Positions 43,910 through 55,313 of a DNA stretch of 64,000 nucleotides are shown here, piece after piece. The stretch spans positions 43,274,689 to 43,338,688 of the forward strand of contig NC_030381.2 of the NCBI RefSeq assembly GCF_001625215.2, in the 5' to 3' direction. Source of the stretch: Daucus carota subsp. sativus. Taxonomy: Eukaryota; Streptophyta; Magnoliopsida; Apiales; Apiaceae. Positions within the stretch are counted from its first letter, which is position 1; each line of letters opens with the position of its first letter. The translations under genes and the position numbers were made by a program. The notes beneath the pieces are model-generated. The model worked only from the letters and a program-made list of their open reading frames with translations, did not search any database and was not told where the DNA came from.

Positions 43910-44059
43910 CTGGGAACGGGGTGAGGAGCCGGATATATCGAGGCAGACACAATTACAAATTAGTCATCATCATCTTCTGATTTCTGAAGCTTTTCACCTT
44001 TGTCATATATACAAATATCCGTGTGTATCTTGTAGTTACTAAAATAACTGTGTGTGTTT

Positions 44060-46596
44060 ATGGATTTGCTAGAGAAATATAACGGTGCAATGGAAGTGAG
44101 TGAGAGCAGAAGAGCCCGTGTAGAGAAAGCTATGCATTCTCTGCTTGTTGAGTGGAAGAATCTCGAACATGCAGATTCTTCCACTCAACGGTGGGTACAA
44201 GATTGCTGCGCTGATATTCAATCGAGACAGGAACGGTTGAATACGGTGCAGGAATCTGTAACAAGCAGTCATCGAAAGCTTGAAGAAATTACAAAAAGTG
44301 TGGGAGAGAGATTAGAGGAAGTCGAGAGTCGAGAGAGGGGTTTGAAGGCAATGCACGAGGAATTGGAGTCGAAAATGAAGGAGTTGGATTCTGTCAAGGG
44401 GGATCTGGAGAGTGGGCTGATAGATGTTGAGGCGAGAGAGAAGAGGATTGAGGATCAGATGAAGTTGATCGAAGGGGTTTTCGAGAAGTTTTGTTCCGAG
44501 AGGAAGGAGGTTGAGAGGATTAAGGGTTGGCTTGAGGGCAGATTTGAGGAGGTAAAGTTGAAGGAGAAAGGATTGGCTATTAAAGAAAAGAGTATTAAAA
44601 ATCGTGAGATTAAATTAGGCAAGTTAATGGCTGATTATGATTTGAAAATGAAAAATGTGGAAGCAAAGGAGAAAGAACTTGAGATTAAGGAGAAGAGTAT
44701 TGATGATCATAAAAGTAAACTCGATCAGGTATTGCATCACTATATGGGGGAAATGATGAATGTGATGAAAAAGAAAGAGGAAGTAAAAAATCGCGAGGAT
44801 GAACTGGACGAGATGTTGGTTGAGATTGATTTGTCGAAGAGGAATGTGATAGAGATGGAGAAACAAGTTGAATTTAAGGAGAAGATCATTCAAATTCACG
44901 AGACTAATATGAATAAAGCTTGGGCTGAGCTTGAAATGAAAAGCAAAGAAGCCAGCAGTGTGGAGTACTCAATTGTAAAACCCGAGCCATGGAGCGATGA
45001 TGGTTCTTATGCAGATATAAGGTTTTCTGTTACCATGGATGGAAACAGCTTGCTCTTATATTTGATCAACCATAAAGGGGATCTTGATTCCATGTCTGAT
45101 GAAGTTTACGAGGCACTTGGGAAATCAAAGGAGCCTGGAAAACTGGTCTTAGATGCACTGCAAAGCTTTTACTCGAAGAAGGAAGCTGAGGAGTTTGAAG
45201 AGGATGTAGTTTGTAGAAGCACCAGCCTTTTGTTGGAGCAGTTGAGGAGAATTTCTCCTCATATTCAGTCATATCATAAAAGGGCAGCACTAAAACTTGC
45301 GAGCCAATGGAAGGAAAAAATGAAGAGCTCAAAGGAGTTCATTGTTTTCTTGCAGCTTTTAGCATCCTACAAATTAGAGTCATCTTTTCATCCAGAAGAG
45401 TTCTTCAGTCTCTTTGAGGTTATCAATCAGCCGACAGAGATTTCAGAATTATTTCAGCTCCTTAATTACATGGGAAAAGTTAATGGTAAGTTTTTCTTAA
45501 TCGCTTTTGTAGTTTATAATTCAATGCTTATGTCGTAAATGTTATTAAGTAACACTTATTCTTTGAGATTAAGCCTAGAGAAAGTTTTTAATGCCATATC
45601 ATTCATGTGATAATAATGGTAACAGATTTTATAACAAGTCTCATTGAGAAGGGGCGTCGGCTTATGGCCATTCGTTACATATATGGATTTAAGCTTGTGG
45701 AGAAGTTCCCGCCTGTGCCGATTCTAAACGATCATATAAGCTTCAGCAATTTGCTTGCTGAAAAAGTACAAGTGCAGAAAAGCTCTGATGAACCAGAAGT
45801 ATGTTCTTAAAACATTTCTTGCTACTTTCTTTTTAGTCTTCCATTTCGCCTGACTAGCTAAAAAGATGTTCAGTTTGGTTTAGCTTAAAAGAAGTACTTA
45901 TTGCTTATAAGTGACAAGCTCCCCTATAAGTGAACAGTAACTTTTAATTTATGTGTTTGGATAATTTGTTTGATATTTACAACTTATTGCATACAAAAAT
46001 AATTATTTTAATAATAAAATTATATAAACTATCTTTTAAAGGGTTCCTACACATTTTTGTAAAATGAAATTTTTCTTTAAAAAAAATAAGCCACCAAAAG
46101 AAACTAGCATCTTCAACTTCTTAGATTCTGTCTTATTATAAGTAAGGATTTGACTCTTAACTTCCGTACACAAACCGTACGAAGAAGCTCATTCTTCCTT
46201 ATAAGCCGGAAGCTAGCAATATAAGCATTTGCCCAACAGGCACGCATATTATAAGCTTGTGGAGAAGTTCCATTTCTTGCTAAAAGATCGTATAATTAGC
46301 TTCAGTAAATTTTTTGCTTGCAGATTTCATACTTGTTCAAAATTTTGTAACAGGGTATTGCAATAGGCAAACAACTAGCTTCCCTGAGAGCAGTTGTCAA
46401 ATGTATTAAAGACCATCAGCTTGAAGTTGAATATCCTCCTCAAAGTCTTTTAGCACGAATTCAGCAGCTAAAAGCAAAAAGAGCTGATATGCCTCAGAAT
46501 TCTGGAAAGAAACGACGTGCTGCAGGCCCTAAAGCTCAAACGGGAGGGAGTAACAGGAAACATAGACGTACCGAACCACTAGCAGAAACTTCCTAA
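44060..46596 (+). CDS. FRL5-like: FRL-4: FRIGIDA-like protein, short coiled-coil form
   Basis: Exons 44060-45485, 45626-45798 and 46354-46596 join in frame into 613 residues, with the same layout as FRL-2: MDLLEKYNGAMEVSES start, about 300 residues of charged coiled coil, KPEPWSDD, FRIGIDA domain and basic tail (KKRRAAG, SNRKHRRTEPL). Its 5' part agrees with FRL-2 (SRRARVEK, QRWVQDCC, LNTVQES, EPGKLV). Its 3' part of exon 1 agrees with FRL-3 (ALQSFYSKK, CRSTSLLLEQ, ASYKLESS). The gene is thus a mosaic, best explained by gene conversion or unequal crossing-over. It has the cleanest leader of the three young copies and is the most likely to be expressed normally. Confidence 0.9.
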
Positions 46597-47365
46597 AATG
46601 AGATCAGCCTCTGGCTTGTCAATCGCCGACAGACGTTATTAGCTAAGCGCCAGCATCATTCTGAGGTTAAAAGCGTTTTTGATCATTCTGATGTCTTGCT
46701 GGGTCCACGAGACCTAAAATCTTCTTGGTAATGGACCTAGTCTGTATTCTGTTATGTACAAATATTGATGGGTTTGTGTTTGGAGTTGCCTTTATTTTTA
46801 AAATCTGCTTCTTGTGTACAAAGCATTGAAAATTCATCTTATTTACCTGAGACTTATAAATTGTGATAAAAAGGGCCTATTTTCTATAGATTTAATTGCT
46901 TTTGTGATCAGCTTATTATAACTGCAGTTGGAGTTATATAGATTTTCAACAATAGACATTCATCATTAATTTCTATACACAGCACTCTGCGACTGTGACT
47001 TATATATTATTACCATGTTAAAATCTTGCACTTAACTAAATCAGTACACAGCCAGCCAGAAAGATCATCACCTATACTGCAAGATAACCTTGTACACGCA
47101 AGTAGCTAGGTCACAAGAAAAACATATTTAGTATGTTTTAGGGTTCTTATATATCTCTCCTTCCTCGCCTTTTGCAGTTTCATTATCTGCGCCTTCTTCT
47201 CCGTTATTCCTTAACTTCCTCTTCGTTTTTGGCAGCACATTCATTCCGTATCTTTCTCAAGATTTAAATGTTAAGCATGTAACTTCACCAACCTACCCTC
47301 GCCCGATCGCTTTGCTAGGTTATATAATTCTGGGACTTGATCATACCATATCTTTTTAGTCTGAT
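46597..47365. other. FRL-4 3' UTR and duplicated downstream flank
   Basis: Counterpart of 23577-24322 and 34911-35642, with a short TGCAAGATAAC scrap near 47077. Unlike those two it keeps TCACAAGAAAAACATATTTA and GTTTTAGGGTTCTTATATAT, as in the 27978 and 50095 blocks, so it is closer to the unduplicated form. Confidence 0.55.
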
Positions 47366-47735
47366 CACTACAAAAAACAAAAGGACAAAACCGACCTACG
47401 AAATGGTTGGTTACGTCCATAAAAGTACGTACGATTTTATACCTAAAACCGACCAAAAAAGGTGGTCGGTTTAGGCGGTTTAGGCACATTGGTCATGTTA
47501 CATGTATAAAACTAAGCATCTCGTTCATCGGTTTTAACTGGTGCAAAAAACTTGCACAACCGGGGCCTACATTACCAACTGGTGCCACTTGGACGCAAAT
47601 TTCACGTGTGCACATATAATCGACCGGATTGGTGGTCAGTTAAGATGTTTGACCAGAAACGGTCAAATGTTTTCGGTCATTTTCTGTGTTGTGGAATGGT
47701 AAACTCAGTCGGTTATGAAGTAGGTAAAATGTCAG
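47366..47735 (+). mobile_element. CACTA-like transposon end
   Basis: Begins CACTACAAAAAACAAAAGGA, followed by AAAACCGACC/GGTCGGTTTA repeats. It continues with GACCAGAAACGGTCAAATG and ends at the start of the shared block (GACATTTGTATTTGATGTCT). No chimeric ORF follows here, unlike the related ends at 24323 and 35643. Confidence 0.5.
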
Positions 47736-47904
47736 ACATTTGTATTTGATGTCTTTTAAGCTATCTTTATTTTAATGTTTTTTAAAATTTTAAATTATTG
47801 AAATTGTATATCAAACCTTAAAAAGGTCAAGTAAACCAGCAGCATGAGAAGACATAATAAAGGACGGGGCTAAAGCCATCTCGCTTAAGAAAATTATTTT
47901 CTAT

Positions 47905-48340
47905 AGCACAAGCGTTGTTGCTGCTGCTCTTGCCCCGTTAGGTGGAAACAGCACCCGTGTAAGTGGCTCTGTCCAAAATCAGGGATTTGGAGGGCGTGAT
48001 TCAGCTTCTTTGTCTCCTCATCTTGATGTTATTGCTCTTGGGGATATTTATACTTGCGCGCAGGCTTCCTTCTCGGCATATATCTTTGCTATCCTTTCCA
48101 TTATATATAATATTATATATAATTTTAGAAGTGAAATTGGCGGTGATCATGCTGCAGGTAGCTTGGACGAAAATGATAAATGTCCAATATTCTAGCGAGC
48201 CGAGGTTTTCTGTTAGAGTGAGGCCTGATCTTACAGTTCTTGGAATCAAAAGTCTAATATTCCTGTTAATGAGCAGCAATTGATTTTCAGTGGCCAGATC
48301 ATCCTAGATGATCGGACTATAGAGAGTTATGATAATTTAG
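47905..48340 (+). pseudogene. ubiquitin-like gene fragment 2, joined to an FRL promoter piece
   Basis: A close relative of 40577-41050 with the same promoter junction (GGGGCTAAAGCCATCTCGCT). The first part reads TSVVAAALAPLGGNSTRVSG, then SVQNQGFGGRDSASLSPHLD. The ubiquitin-like part keeps VQYSSEPRFSVRVRPDLTVL and, in another frame, PVNEQQLIFSGQI and ILDDRTIESYDNLV. About 20 bp is missing after GSLDE, which breaks the frame. It is better preserved at its 3' end than fragment 1. Confidence 0.6.
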
Positions 48341-49094
48341 TATTGACTTAATATGATTTTATAGTATTTGATTTTTTCTAATGTGGAGATTTATTGGAGT
48401 TCGCGTGTGCATGCCCAATTGTGTTTCTATGATATTTGGATTTGTTTATAACAGAGTCTGGTCGTTAGGTTAATCATATTTTTTAGAAATAAGAGCTTAT
48501 TTATGGAGAAAAAGACATAAACCTCTACTTTTTTCTTAAATAAGCTCTTATTTTTTTGCTAAATAACGAGTATAAAACACCTTCTAAAAATTTATATCTA
48601 AAAAAATTATAGAGATTTTTACTTAAAAGTACTTATTGCTTATAAGTGACAAGCACCCTATAAGTGAACAGTATATAACTTTTAATTTATGTGTTTGGAT
48701 AAATTATTTGATATTTACAATTTAATGCATATAAAAATAATTATTTTGTAAAATTTTATAAACTATCTTTTAATTAAAGTGTTCCTACACATTTTTGTAA
48801 AATCAATTTTAAAAAAAAAAAAAAAAAATAAGCCACCAAAAGAAACTAGCATTTTCAACATTTTAGATTTTGTCTTATAAGTCAGGATTAATTTGGCTCT
48901 TAACTTCTTTACACAAATTAGACGAAGAACCTCATGCTTCCTAATAAACAGGAAACTAGCAATATACATTTGCTTAACAGGCATGCATATATATAAGCTT
49001 GTGGATAAGTTCCACTTCTTGCGAAAAGATCATATATAAGCTTCAGTAATTTTCTTGGTTGCTGATTTCATACTTGTTCAAAATTTTGTAACAG
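48341..49094. other. old MITE-like block and FRL intron-2 remnant
   Basis: 48490-49090 matches the enlarged second intron of chimera 1 (26520-27118), with words such as CTTATAAGTGACAAGCACCC and CATTTTAGATTTTGTCTTAT. There is no FRL exon 1 or 2 before it. Confidence 0.55.
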
Positions 49095-49352
49095 GCTATT
49101 GCAATAGGCAAACAACTATATAGCTTCCCTGAGAGCAGTTGTCAAGTGTATTAATGACTATCAGCTTCTGCTTGAAGTTGAATATCCTCCTGAAAGTCTT
49201 TTAGCACGAATTCAGCAGCTAAAAGCAAAAAGAGCTGATACGTCTCAGAATTCTGGAAAGAAAGGACGTGCTGCAGGCTCAGATCTTGGCCCTAAAGCTC
49301 AAACGGGAGGGAGTAACAGGAAATGTAGACGTATCCAACCACTAGCACTTAA
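49095..49352 (+). pseudogene. orphan FRL exon-3 remnant
   Basis: GCTATTGCAATAGGCAAACAAC after a CAG acceptor matches FRL exon 3. It then carries a 4-bp TA insertion (CTATATAGCT for CTAGCT), which shifts the frame. It also has extra bases at CTTCTGCTTGAAG. The basic tail is still legible (SGKK, then RAAGSDLG). No exons 1-2 accompany it. Confidence 0.8.
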
Positions 49353-49396
49353 ATGATCCGCCTCTGGCTTTTTGATCGTTCTTGGTAGTGGACGTA

Positions 49397-49562
49397 CACT
49401 ACAGGAAAAGCGGTCATTTTTGACCGGCTATTATTTTCGACCAAGTCCATGGGCGGGAAAAATCTGGAGGGTTATTTTCGACCTGTTAATTTCGACCGTA
49501 TTTAAGTTCGACCGGATACGGTCGAAACAGTTACCGGTTGAAAATAGCTGCTTCTTGTAGTG
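49397..49562. mobile_element. 166-bp CACTA MITE
   Basis: Starts CACTACAGGAAAAGCGG and ends CTTCTTGTAGTG. It holds GACCG/CGGTC subterminal repeats and is flanked by the 3-bp repeat GTA (49394-49396, 49563-49565). The paralogous block at about 27440 reads GTGGACGTAGTCTGTATTCT with a single GTA, which is the empty site. The three-base duplication and the CACTA termini place it firmly. Confidence 0.9.
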
Positions 49563-49933
49563 GTAGTCTGTATTCTGTTATGTACAAAGATTGATGTGTT
49601 TGTGTTTGGAGTTTGTATCTTCTTGGTAGTGGACGTAGTTTGTATTTATTTTTAAAATCTTCGTCTTGTGTACAAAGCATTGAAAAATCACCTTATTCAA
49701 TACCTGAGACTTATAAATTGTGGTAAAAAGGGTATCCAAAAAGGGTATTCACCTTATTTTCTATTGATTTAATTGCTCGTGTCAACTTATCATTACTGCA
49801 GATGGAGTCATATAGATTTTCAAGAATAAACATTCATTATTAATTTCTATACACTGTGACTTATTATTACCATGTTAAAACCTTGCACCTAATTAAATTA
49901 GTACACAGCCAGCCAGAAAGATCACCTTAGTAC

Positions 49934-50076
49934 TGCAAGATAATCCGTTTCGGCTGGCTATCACAGGCATCAAATCCAACATTAGAAGAGGTGATTGCTA
50001 CAGATCCTGCAGCAAAGAAAAGCACCACAAGCACGCATTTCCACTTTCAGTGTGAAAAAGTAAGGGAAGCACGGTA
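49934..50076 (+). pseudogene. TRAPPC6 exon-3 fragment (best preserved)
   Basis: Reads RFGWLSQASNPTLEEVIATD, then PAAKKSTTSTHFHFQC with EKVREAR, in one frame. It is a diverged, shortened copy of exon 3 of the TRAPPC6 gene ([31 protein letters not shown]). It is paralogous to 27822-27977 but lacks its ATATAT insertion and frame break. No other TRAPPC6 exon is nearby. Confidence 0.75.
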
Positions 50077-50786
50077 AAGTAAGTCGCAAGTAGGTCACAA
50101 GAAAAACATATTTAGTATGTTTTCGGGTTCTTATATATCTCTCCTTCCTCGCCTTTTAATTGTACTTCCATTATCTGTGCCTTCTTCTCCATTATTCCTT
50201 AACGTCCTCTTCGTTCTTGCCAGCACATTCATTCCGTATCTTTCTCAAGATTTAAATGGTAATTAAGCATATATGTAACCTCACCACCCCACCCTCTCGC
50301 GATCTCTTTGCTAGGTTATATACTTCTGGGACCATATCTTTTTAGTCTTTTTAGTCTGGTGTAAGGAGTTGAAACAAATCCACCACCGTGATACAACAAT
50401 ACTCTCACAGACATGTTTTAATCGAATACAAATAAAAATATGATACATACATGAAAAATATAAATAAAATTGTAAGATAATGCACTCGACAAGCCACCAA
50501 CCAATTATCTTTATCACCTTCCTCTCTCTATTCTAAATTGTAATTGGGTTAATGGTTTTCTATTAATATGTTTTTATTTAGATTGGGTTTAATACACAGG
50601 TTGAGAATGGTCGGAGATAAATTTATATTACATGGAGGCTTAAGTGGCATGACATGGCTCCTACCGGTTTATTCGTCAAAAACAATTAGAAATTTCGGAT
50701 TTATACATAACTCAATATTAGATGAGAGCTAGTACTTTTAATTTATGATGGATGATTAAGTGAGACTTAACTTATATTCACTTTTC
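50077..50786. other. duplicated intergenic block
   Basis: Counterpart of 27978-28710 (GAAAAACATATTTAGTATGT, GTAAGGAGTTGAAACAAATC, GCATGACATGGCTCCTAC). Non-coding. Confidence 0.6.
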
Positions 50787-51010
50787 TTTAAAAGGCGTAT
50801 TCCACCGGGCCTGCCTAGGATTTTTCCCCACGAACCTGCCGACTAGCTTCATAGCCAGATTCAGGTAGGTAAATCGGACTAACCGAGCGATAAGACCCAC
50901 TATAAGACCCAGTGGGTGGGAACTTCCTTGCGATACGCACGGATTAGAACCCGATTCCCTTTCTTCAAATCACCCTTACCCGATCTCTTTGCTAGGTTAT
51001 ACTGTATACT
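50787..51010. other. foreign patch inserted into the duplicated block
   Basis: Against the paralogous site at 28691-28705 (CACTTTTATGGATG), about 220 bp of GC-richer DNA is inserted. It includes GTATTCCACCGGGCCTGCCT, AATCGGACTAACCGAGCG and, on the - strand, CGGGTTCTAATCCGTGCG, which looks a little like a tRNA box B. The right edge repeats a nearby local stretch (CTTACCCGATCTCTTTGCTA). Confidence 0.5.
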
Positions 51011-51575
51011 TTTATGGATGAATAATATTTTTTATAAAACCTATCCGTTTTCAGCAAGAGAGAGGGAGGGGCGAGGGGCGAGGGAGTTGAGGTTGGTGCT
51101 AGTACACAAGAAATCCTTGCATAAAAGTGTTTGTGTGTATACCGGTAAAGCCTGTGAATACCGTAAAGCGTAGATCACGTGTTCCAATATATATACTTGG
51201 TAATCTAAGTTAGCAAGCAACTCTAATTGTCATCCTTTGTTAAAATTTCAATAGGTTAATTATAATCGCCTATTTTCGAATTAAATCTTATCTTCTTGCA
51301 TGGATCTCGTAGAAGGTTTGGATTTTATAATTATTTTTCATGTTTTTTGTTGTGTTTGATAATTATATTAATTATTTTCATGTTTTTTGTTGTGTTTTTG
51401 GTTGTGTTTTTTGCATGGATGCTCGAAACCCTACAACATTTTTCTAGTTTATTGAGATAGGCTCATCCATTAGATTTTCAGTAGGAACTGATTAACATCA
51501 TGATCAACAAGTAAAGGCAAATCGTCACCCAAATTAATTCTATCACTTGCTATAATTAAAAAACAATGCAACTAT

Positions 51576-51871
51576 AGCGACGCCTATCGGTCGCTAAAGT
51601 TGGTCGCGAACAATAGCGACGCCTATCGGTCGCTGCTGTGGTCGCGGACACGTGGATTGGTGAAAAATAGTGCTGACTCAGAATAGCGACCAGGTCGGTC
51701 GCTGAAGACCGTCGCTATCAAGTCGGTCGCCGAAAGTTGTCGCAAAAGTGCACATCAGCGACCAGTTTTTCTGCGATTATATTCAGCGACCGCAGTTGGT
51801 CGCTGATAAGTATTAGCTACCGAGTGCGGTCGCTGATATGCGGTCGCTAAAAGACCTTTTCCTTGTAGTAC
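51576..51871. mobile_element. CACTA-like element with AGCGACC/GGTCGCT repeats
   Basis: About 296 bp absent from the paralogous site at 29101 (GCAACTATGTGATCGTAG). It holds over ten AGCGAC or GTCGCT words in both orientations and ends TTTTCCTTGTAGTA, a CACTA-type 3' terminus. The left terminus is not canonical (AGCGACGCC), so that end may be eroded. Confidence 0.65.
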
Positions 51872-52761
51872 GTGATCGTAGAATGGGGTTGAATACAATT
51901 TCAAAAAAATTCAAACGTTTTAGAGAAAGGAACAATAATAGATATTTTATAGATACAAGCTTCTTAAAAAATTTAGGTCGAGTTTTAATGATCCACCCAA
52001 GGCTTATATTAAGGAACTAAATTCTTTGTTAAAAGAACAGCTAGAATTTTAGTGAGATTGCTTGTACAAGATTTTTCCTATTAGCTCTAAGCAATTCACT
52101 CCTTAATTTCTTGAAAAATCAATGTCATATACTTCAAATTTATAATTCTACTAGAAAATAGTAAACTCTTTTTTATTTCAAGTAAAAATAGCTACCATGC
52201 ACATACGTTTTACTTCTACATTTCCATAAATATTTGTATTCTGATAGAGTGCCTCATCCAATATCCCAAAAAATATATTTGAGTAGATTTGTATTGGTTT
52301 CCAATTTGTTCTACACTTTTTCTGATCATTTCATGCATGTGACACTTTACAAAATTAGTTGATGAGTTTTCGAATCAACGGATATAACGAAAAGTACGAT
52401 ATCTGTTGATTAGTTCTTATCATTGAGAAATATTATATTCTTAATACTCACAATATTCTTATAAAATTTAGTACTAATTTATATATATGATTTGGTTTTA
52501 AATGTGTTTCAATCCAAACGAAAATCAGCTTCTCAACTTAACATTTAAACATGAGCAGTTTATCAGGCTTTATGTTTTGATGGTCCACTATAAACATATA
52601 ACAACATGATGGATAATTAAACTCTAACTTTAGACCCGATTAATAATTTGCTTATTCCTCATACTCAAGAACAACATCCATTATATTAGACTTATCTACA
52701 TCTATTTTAACATTGACCTTCGTGGTTATCAAATTAAATCTCAAACCGTACTATCATCACT
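51872..52761. other. intergenic region
   Basis: To about 52200 it matches 29100-29440. The rest is single-copy AT-rich sequence with no gene recognised. Confidence 0.5.
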
Positions 52762-53150
52762 CATTCGGCAAATTGAAAACCCTAACTAAGAATATAACAT
52801 AAAAAAATAAAATATATTGTGCATGTGATATAAATACACAAATATAATCAAGGATACGCATACCCCTAAATGTCTATACACATACACACGATTATATACA
52901 TAGAGTCACCAAAAATGAAACACTCGGGGATATAAATGAATCTAAAACATGCATGTGATTAGAATCCGTTCATATGATAGTGATTGTAGTAAAAAAGATC
53001 AAGATTTATTATTTTCCTTCTTTTATGTCCATACTCTTGAACCCTAATTTCCTCCTAATTGAACACATTAAATGCTATTACCCGAAGTAAAGACGTGTTT
53101 ATTTATTTTTAGTGTTATATTCTTAGTTAGGGTTTTCAATTTGCCGAATG
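52762..53150. repeat. separated inverted repeat
   Basis: The stretch containing CATTCGGCAAATTGAAAACC and CTAACTAAGAATATAACA (52762-52800) reappears as its exact reverse complement at 53113-53150, with about 310 bp between. It may be the ends of a small unnamed element. Confidence 0.6.
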
Positions 53151-53172
53151 ATGGGTTTTATTCATTATATGA

Positions 53173-53268
53173 GACTATTAATTCTATCATTTCATAAATC
53201 ATGTCAATATACCCTAAAAATTAGATTTGTATATTGATATGATTAATGAAATGGTAGAATTAATAGTC
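53173..53268. repeat. 96-bp hairpin with arms of about 39 bp
   Basis: GACTATTAATTCTATCATTT pairs with AAATGGTAGAATTAATAGTC, and the pairing continues through CATAAATCATGTCAATATA with few mismatches around a loop of about 18 nt. It could be a tiny MITE or a miRNA-like foldback. There is no evidence of expression in the sequence. Confidence 0.6.
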
Positions 53269-53592
53269 ATATATATATATACAGCGGCACATATGGTAGG
53301 TCCAAAATAAGAAATGACACCACTTTGGAATGTCAAAACAAAAAGGGTACAATCTTGAGAGTTTTCTAATAAGTTATACATAGAAGTATTTACTAGACTT
53401 AAACTTCAAGCAAGATCAAATAATATACACGTACTTATTATATACAGGAACTTAAATACGTTCACTATTTGCTGAGTGTTACAAACTCAATGACTGCAAC
53501 ATGATCAAGTATGATTTTGTCAACAATCAGAAAGAGGATTATGGATTGAGGAAGCAACTATACTGGTGAGTACATTCCTAATTATATTAATT

Positions 53593-53898
53593 ATGATAAA
53601 GTTGAAGTGTATGAAAAAGAAGTGTACAAAGAAAACAGTGTTCTTGTACATGAAGCAATTAGATCCTAATCTAAAAGGGTTGAAAATGACATATATAGCT
53701 TTTGATGATCAAATACTGCAAATCAGTACATTCAGGAATATTAGAGCAACTTTGTATCCGATAAATGATGAAGATGAAGAACAGAAAATCTTGAAGAAAA
53801 AGCTGATCAAACTTCTAAAATCAAAGGAGGATGGGAAGCTAGCTATATTTCTTAGTAACCGCTTCTATTTTAAAGCTGTTGAAGAAGTGGATCCTTAA
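53593..53898 (+). CDS. unrecognised ORF, 101 aa
   Basis: An open frame beginning MIKLKCMKKKCTKKTVFLYM, with KGLKMTYIAFDDQILQISTF in the middle and ending in YFKAVEEVDP. It is lysine-rich with no motif I know. The frame is also open upstream to about 53566, after a GTGAGTAC that could be a splice donor. It may be a fragment of a gene or chance. Low confidence. Confidence 0.2.
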   Translation: MIKLKCMKKKCTKKTVFLYMKQLDPNLKGLKMTYIAFDDQILQISTFRNIRATLYPINDEDEEQKILKKKLIKLLKSKEDGKLAIFLSNRFYFKAVEEVDP

Positions 53899-55221
53899 AG
53901 GTAAACAAATCGTGCATTTTGAAGGTTTTTTGACATCATTGAATATTGAAATTTATGCTTTATTTCACAAAGTATAAATTAGGGCAGATTGTCCCAAATA
54001 TTGATTCAATGATGATCAGATCTGATAAGGACTGATTAGGATTTGATGACATAGCAATGTTAGTATCTTCATAAAGTCATCAGATCTGGGTTTGTCTTAG
54101 CTCATCAGGAGCAGAAGATTATCACAGCATTTCTTTGGATATCTATTACTGTTGGAAACCACGATGAAGATTAATATGCTAATATGGCTATATGTAAGAA
54201 TATGTATGGAAACAAATAGTAATTAATTAGAACATATTGCGTGCTATATAAACACCGTCTACATAATAGTATTCGCTTACTAGAGTATTGCATGTAAACT
54301 AGTAGCTCTCAAGATCATCAGAATTTCTTAAGAGAGTTTAATAATTGTTTTTATTATCAGGAATCAATAGAAACTGTTTATTTTTTTCATATTGAATACA
54401 TTGTTTTATTTAAAGTCAAAAATCATACACAAGTGTATTTTTATAAAAGTTACACAAGTGTATATTTTTATAAAAAATATACACAAGTGTATATTTTTAA
54501 TATAGTACATTAATATATATTTTATATGTAATATATTTTTTTAAATGTCTACACTTAAATATATATATATGTGAAAAGTATTGTTAATAATAACTAATAA
54601 TTATTCAATTATAATTTTAATTATTATATATATATATAATTTTATTTCCACATGTGAATATTATTGCGAACGTCAATCTGAAATTGTCGAGTGCGAATAC
54701 AGTTAATATTTGATTTATTTTAAATACTTATAATATCCTCTATATTTTAGTTATGAATTTAATCATTTTAAATGGATATCTGGTTTTCGAATATTATTTG
54801 ACAACGCAAATATTAATTCTAATCTGATTGAATTTTTTTAAATTTGGAACTTTAAATTTCAATCCAATTCAACAGATGAACACAAAACAAAATCATATAT
54901 GAATATGAATTTTAAGTTCTGACGCGTCAAAATTGATACCGATTCAAGATTCAAAACTCTTTCGATCTAAACTCCATACACATGAAAAGGAAAATAACAT
55001 GGAGTATAATTTTATATATTAATGATAATGATATGGTGCTTTATTAGTTTATCTTGCCTATAAAAATATGGTATTCGATTGATAAGTTTGAATATAAATT
55101 AACTTCATATTTTTTTTATTTTGACCTTAAAAATCTGAACCCAAAAAGACGTGCATGTCCCCAACTCACAGTAGGAATTTGAAAACCCTACCGCATTATG
55201 ATTCCGTTATAACTACCTGCC
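53899..55221. other. intergenic region before FRL-5
   Basis: AT-rich, with a run of ACACAAGTGTATATTTTTAT repeats (about 54425-54500) and TA-rich microsatellite. No gene seen. Confidence 0.5.
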
Positions 55222-55229
55222 TATATATA
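55222..55229 (+). promoter_or_regulatory. TATA box of FRL-5
   Basis: TATATATA in TGCCTATATATACACCCC, about 90 bp before the ATG, followed by a C-rich leader. Confidence 0.65.
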
Positions 55230-55313
55230 CACCCCGCCCCATCTCCACGTTCGCCACTTCTCTCTAACGTTCTTTTTCAAAACGTTTTCTTCTATTCGCA
55301 TGAAACATAAAAT

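Noticed and set aside
47956..48340. Possible membrane protein (hydrophobic frames around 47963-48283)
   Set aside because: The leucine/isoleucine-rich readings are out-of-frame versions of the ubiquitin-like fragment and the TATATAAT stretch.
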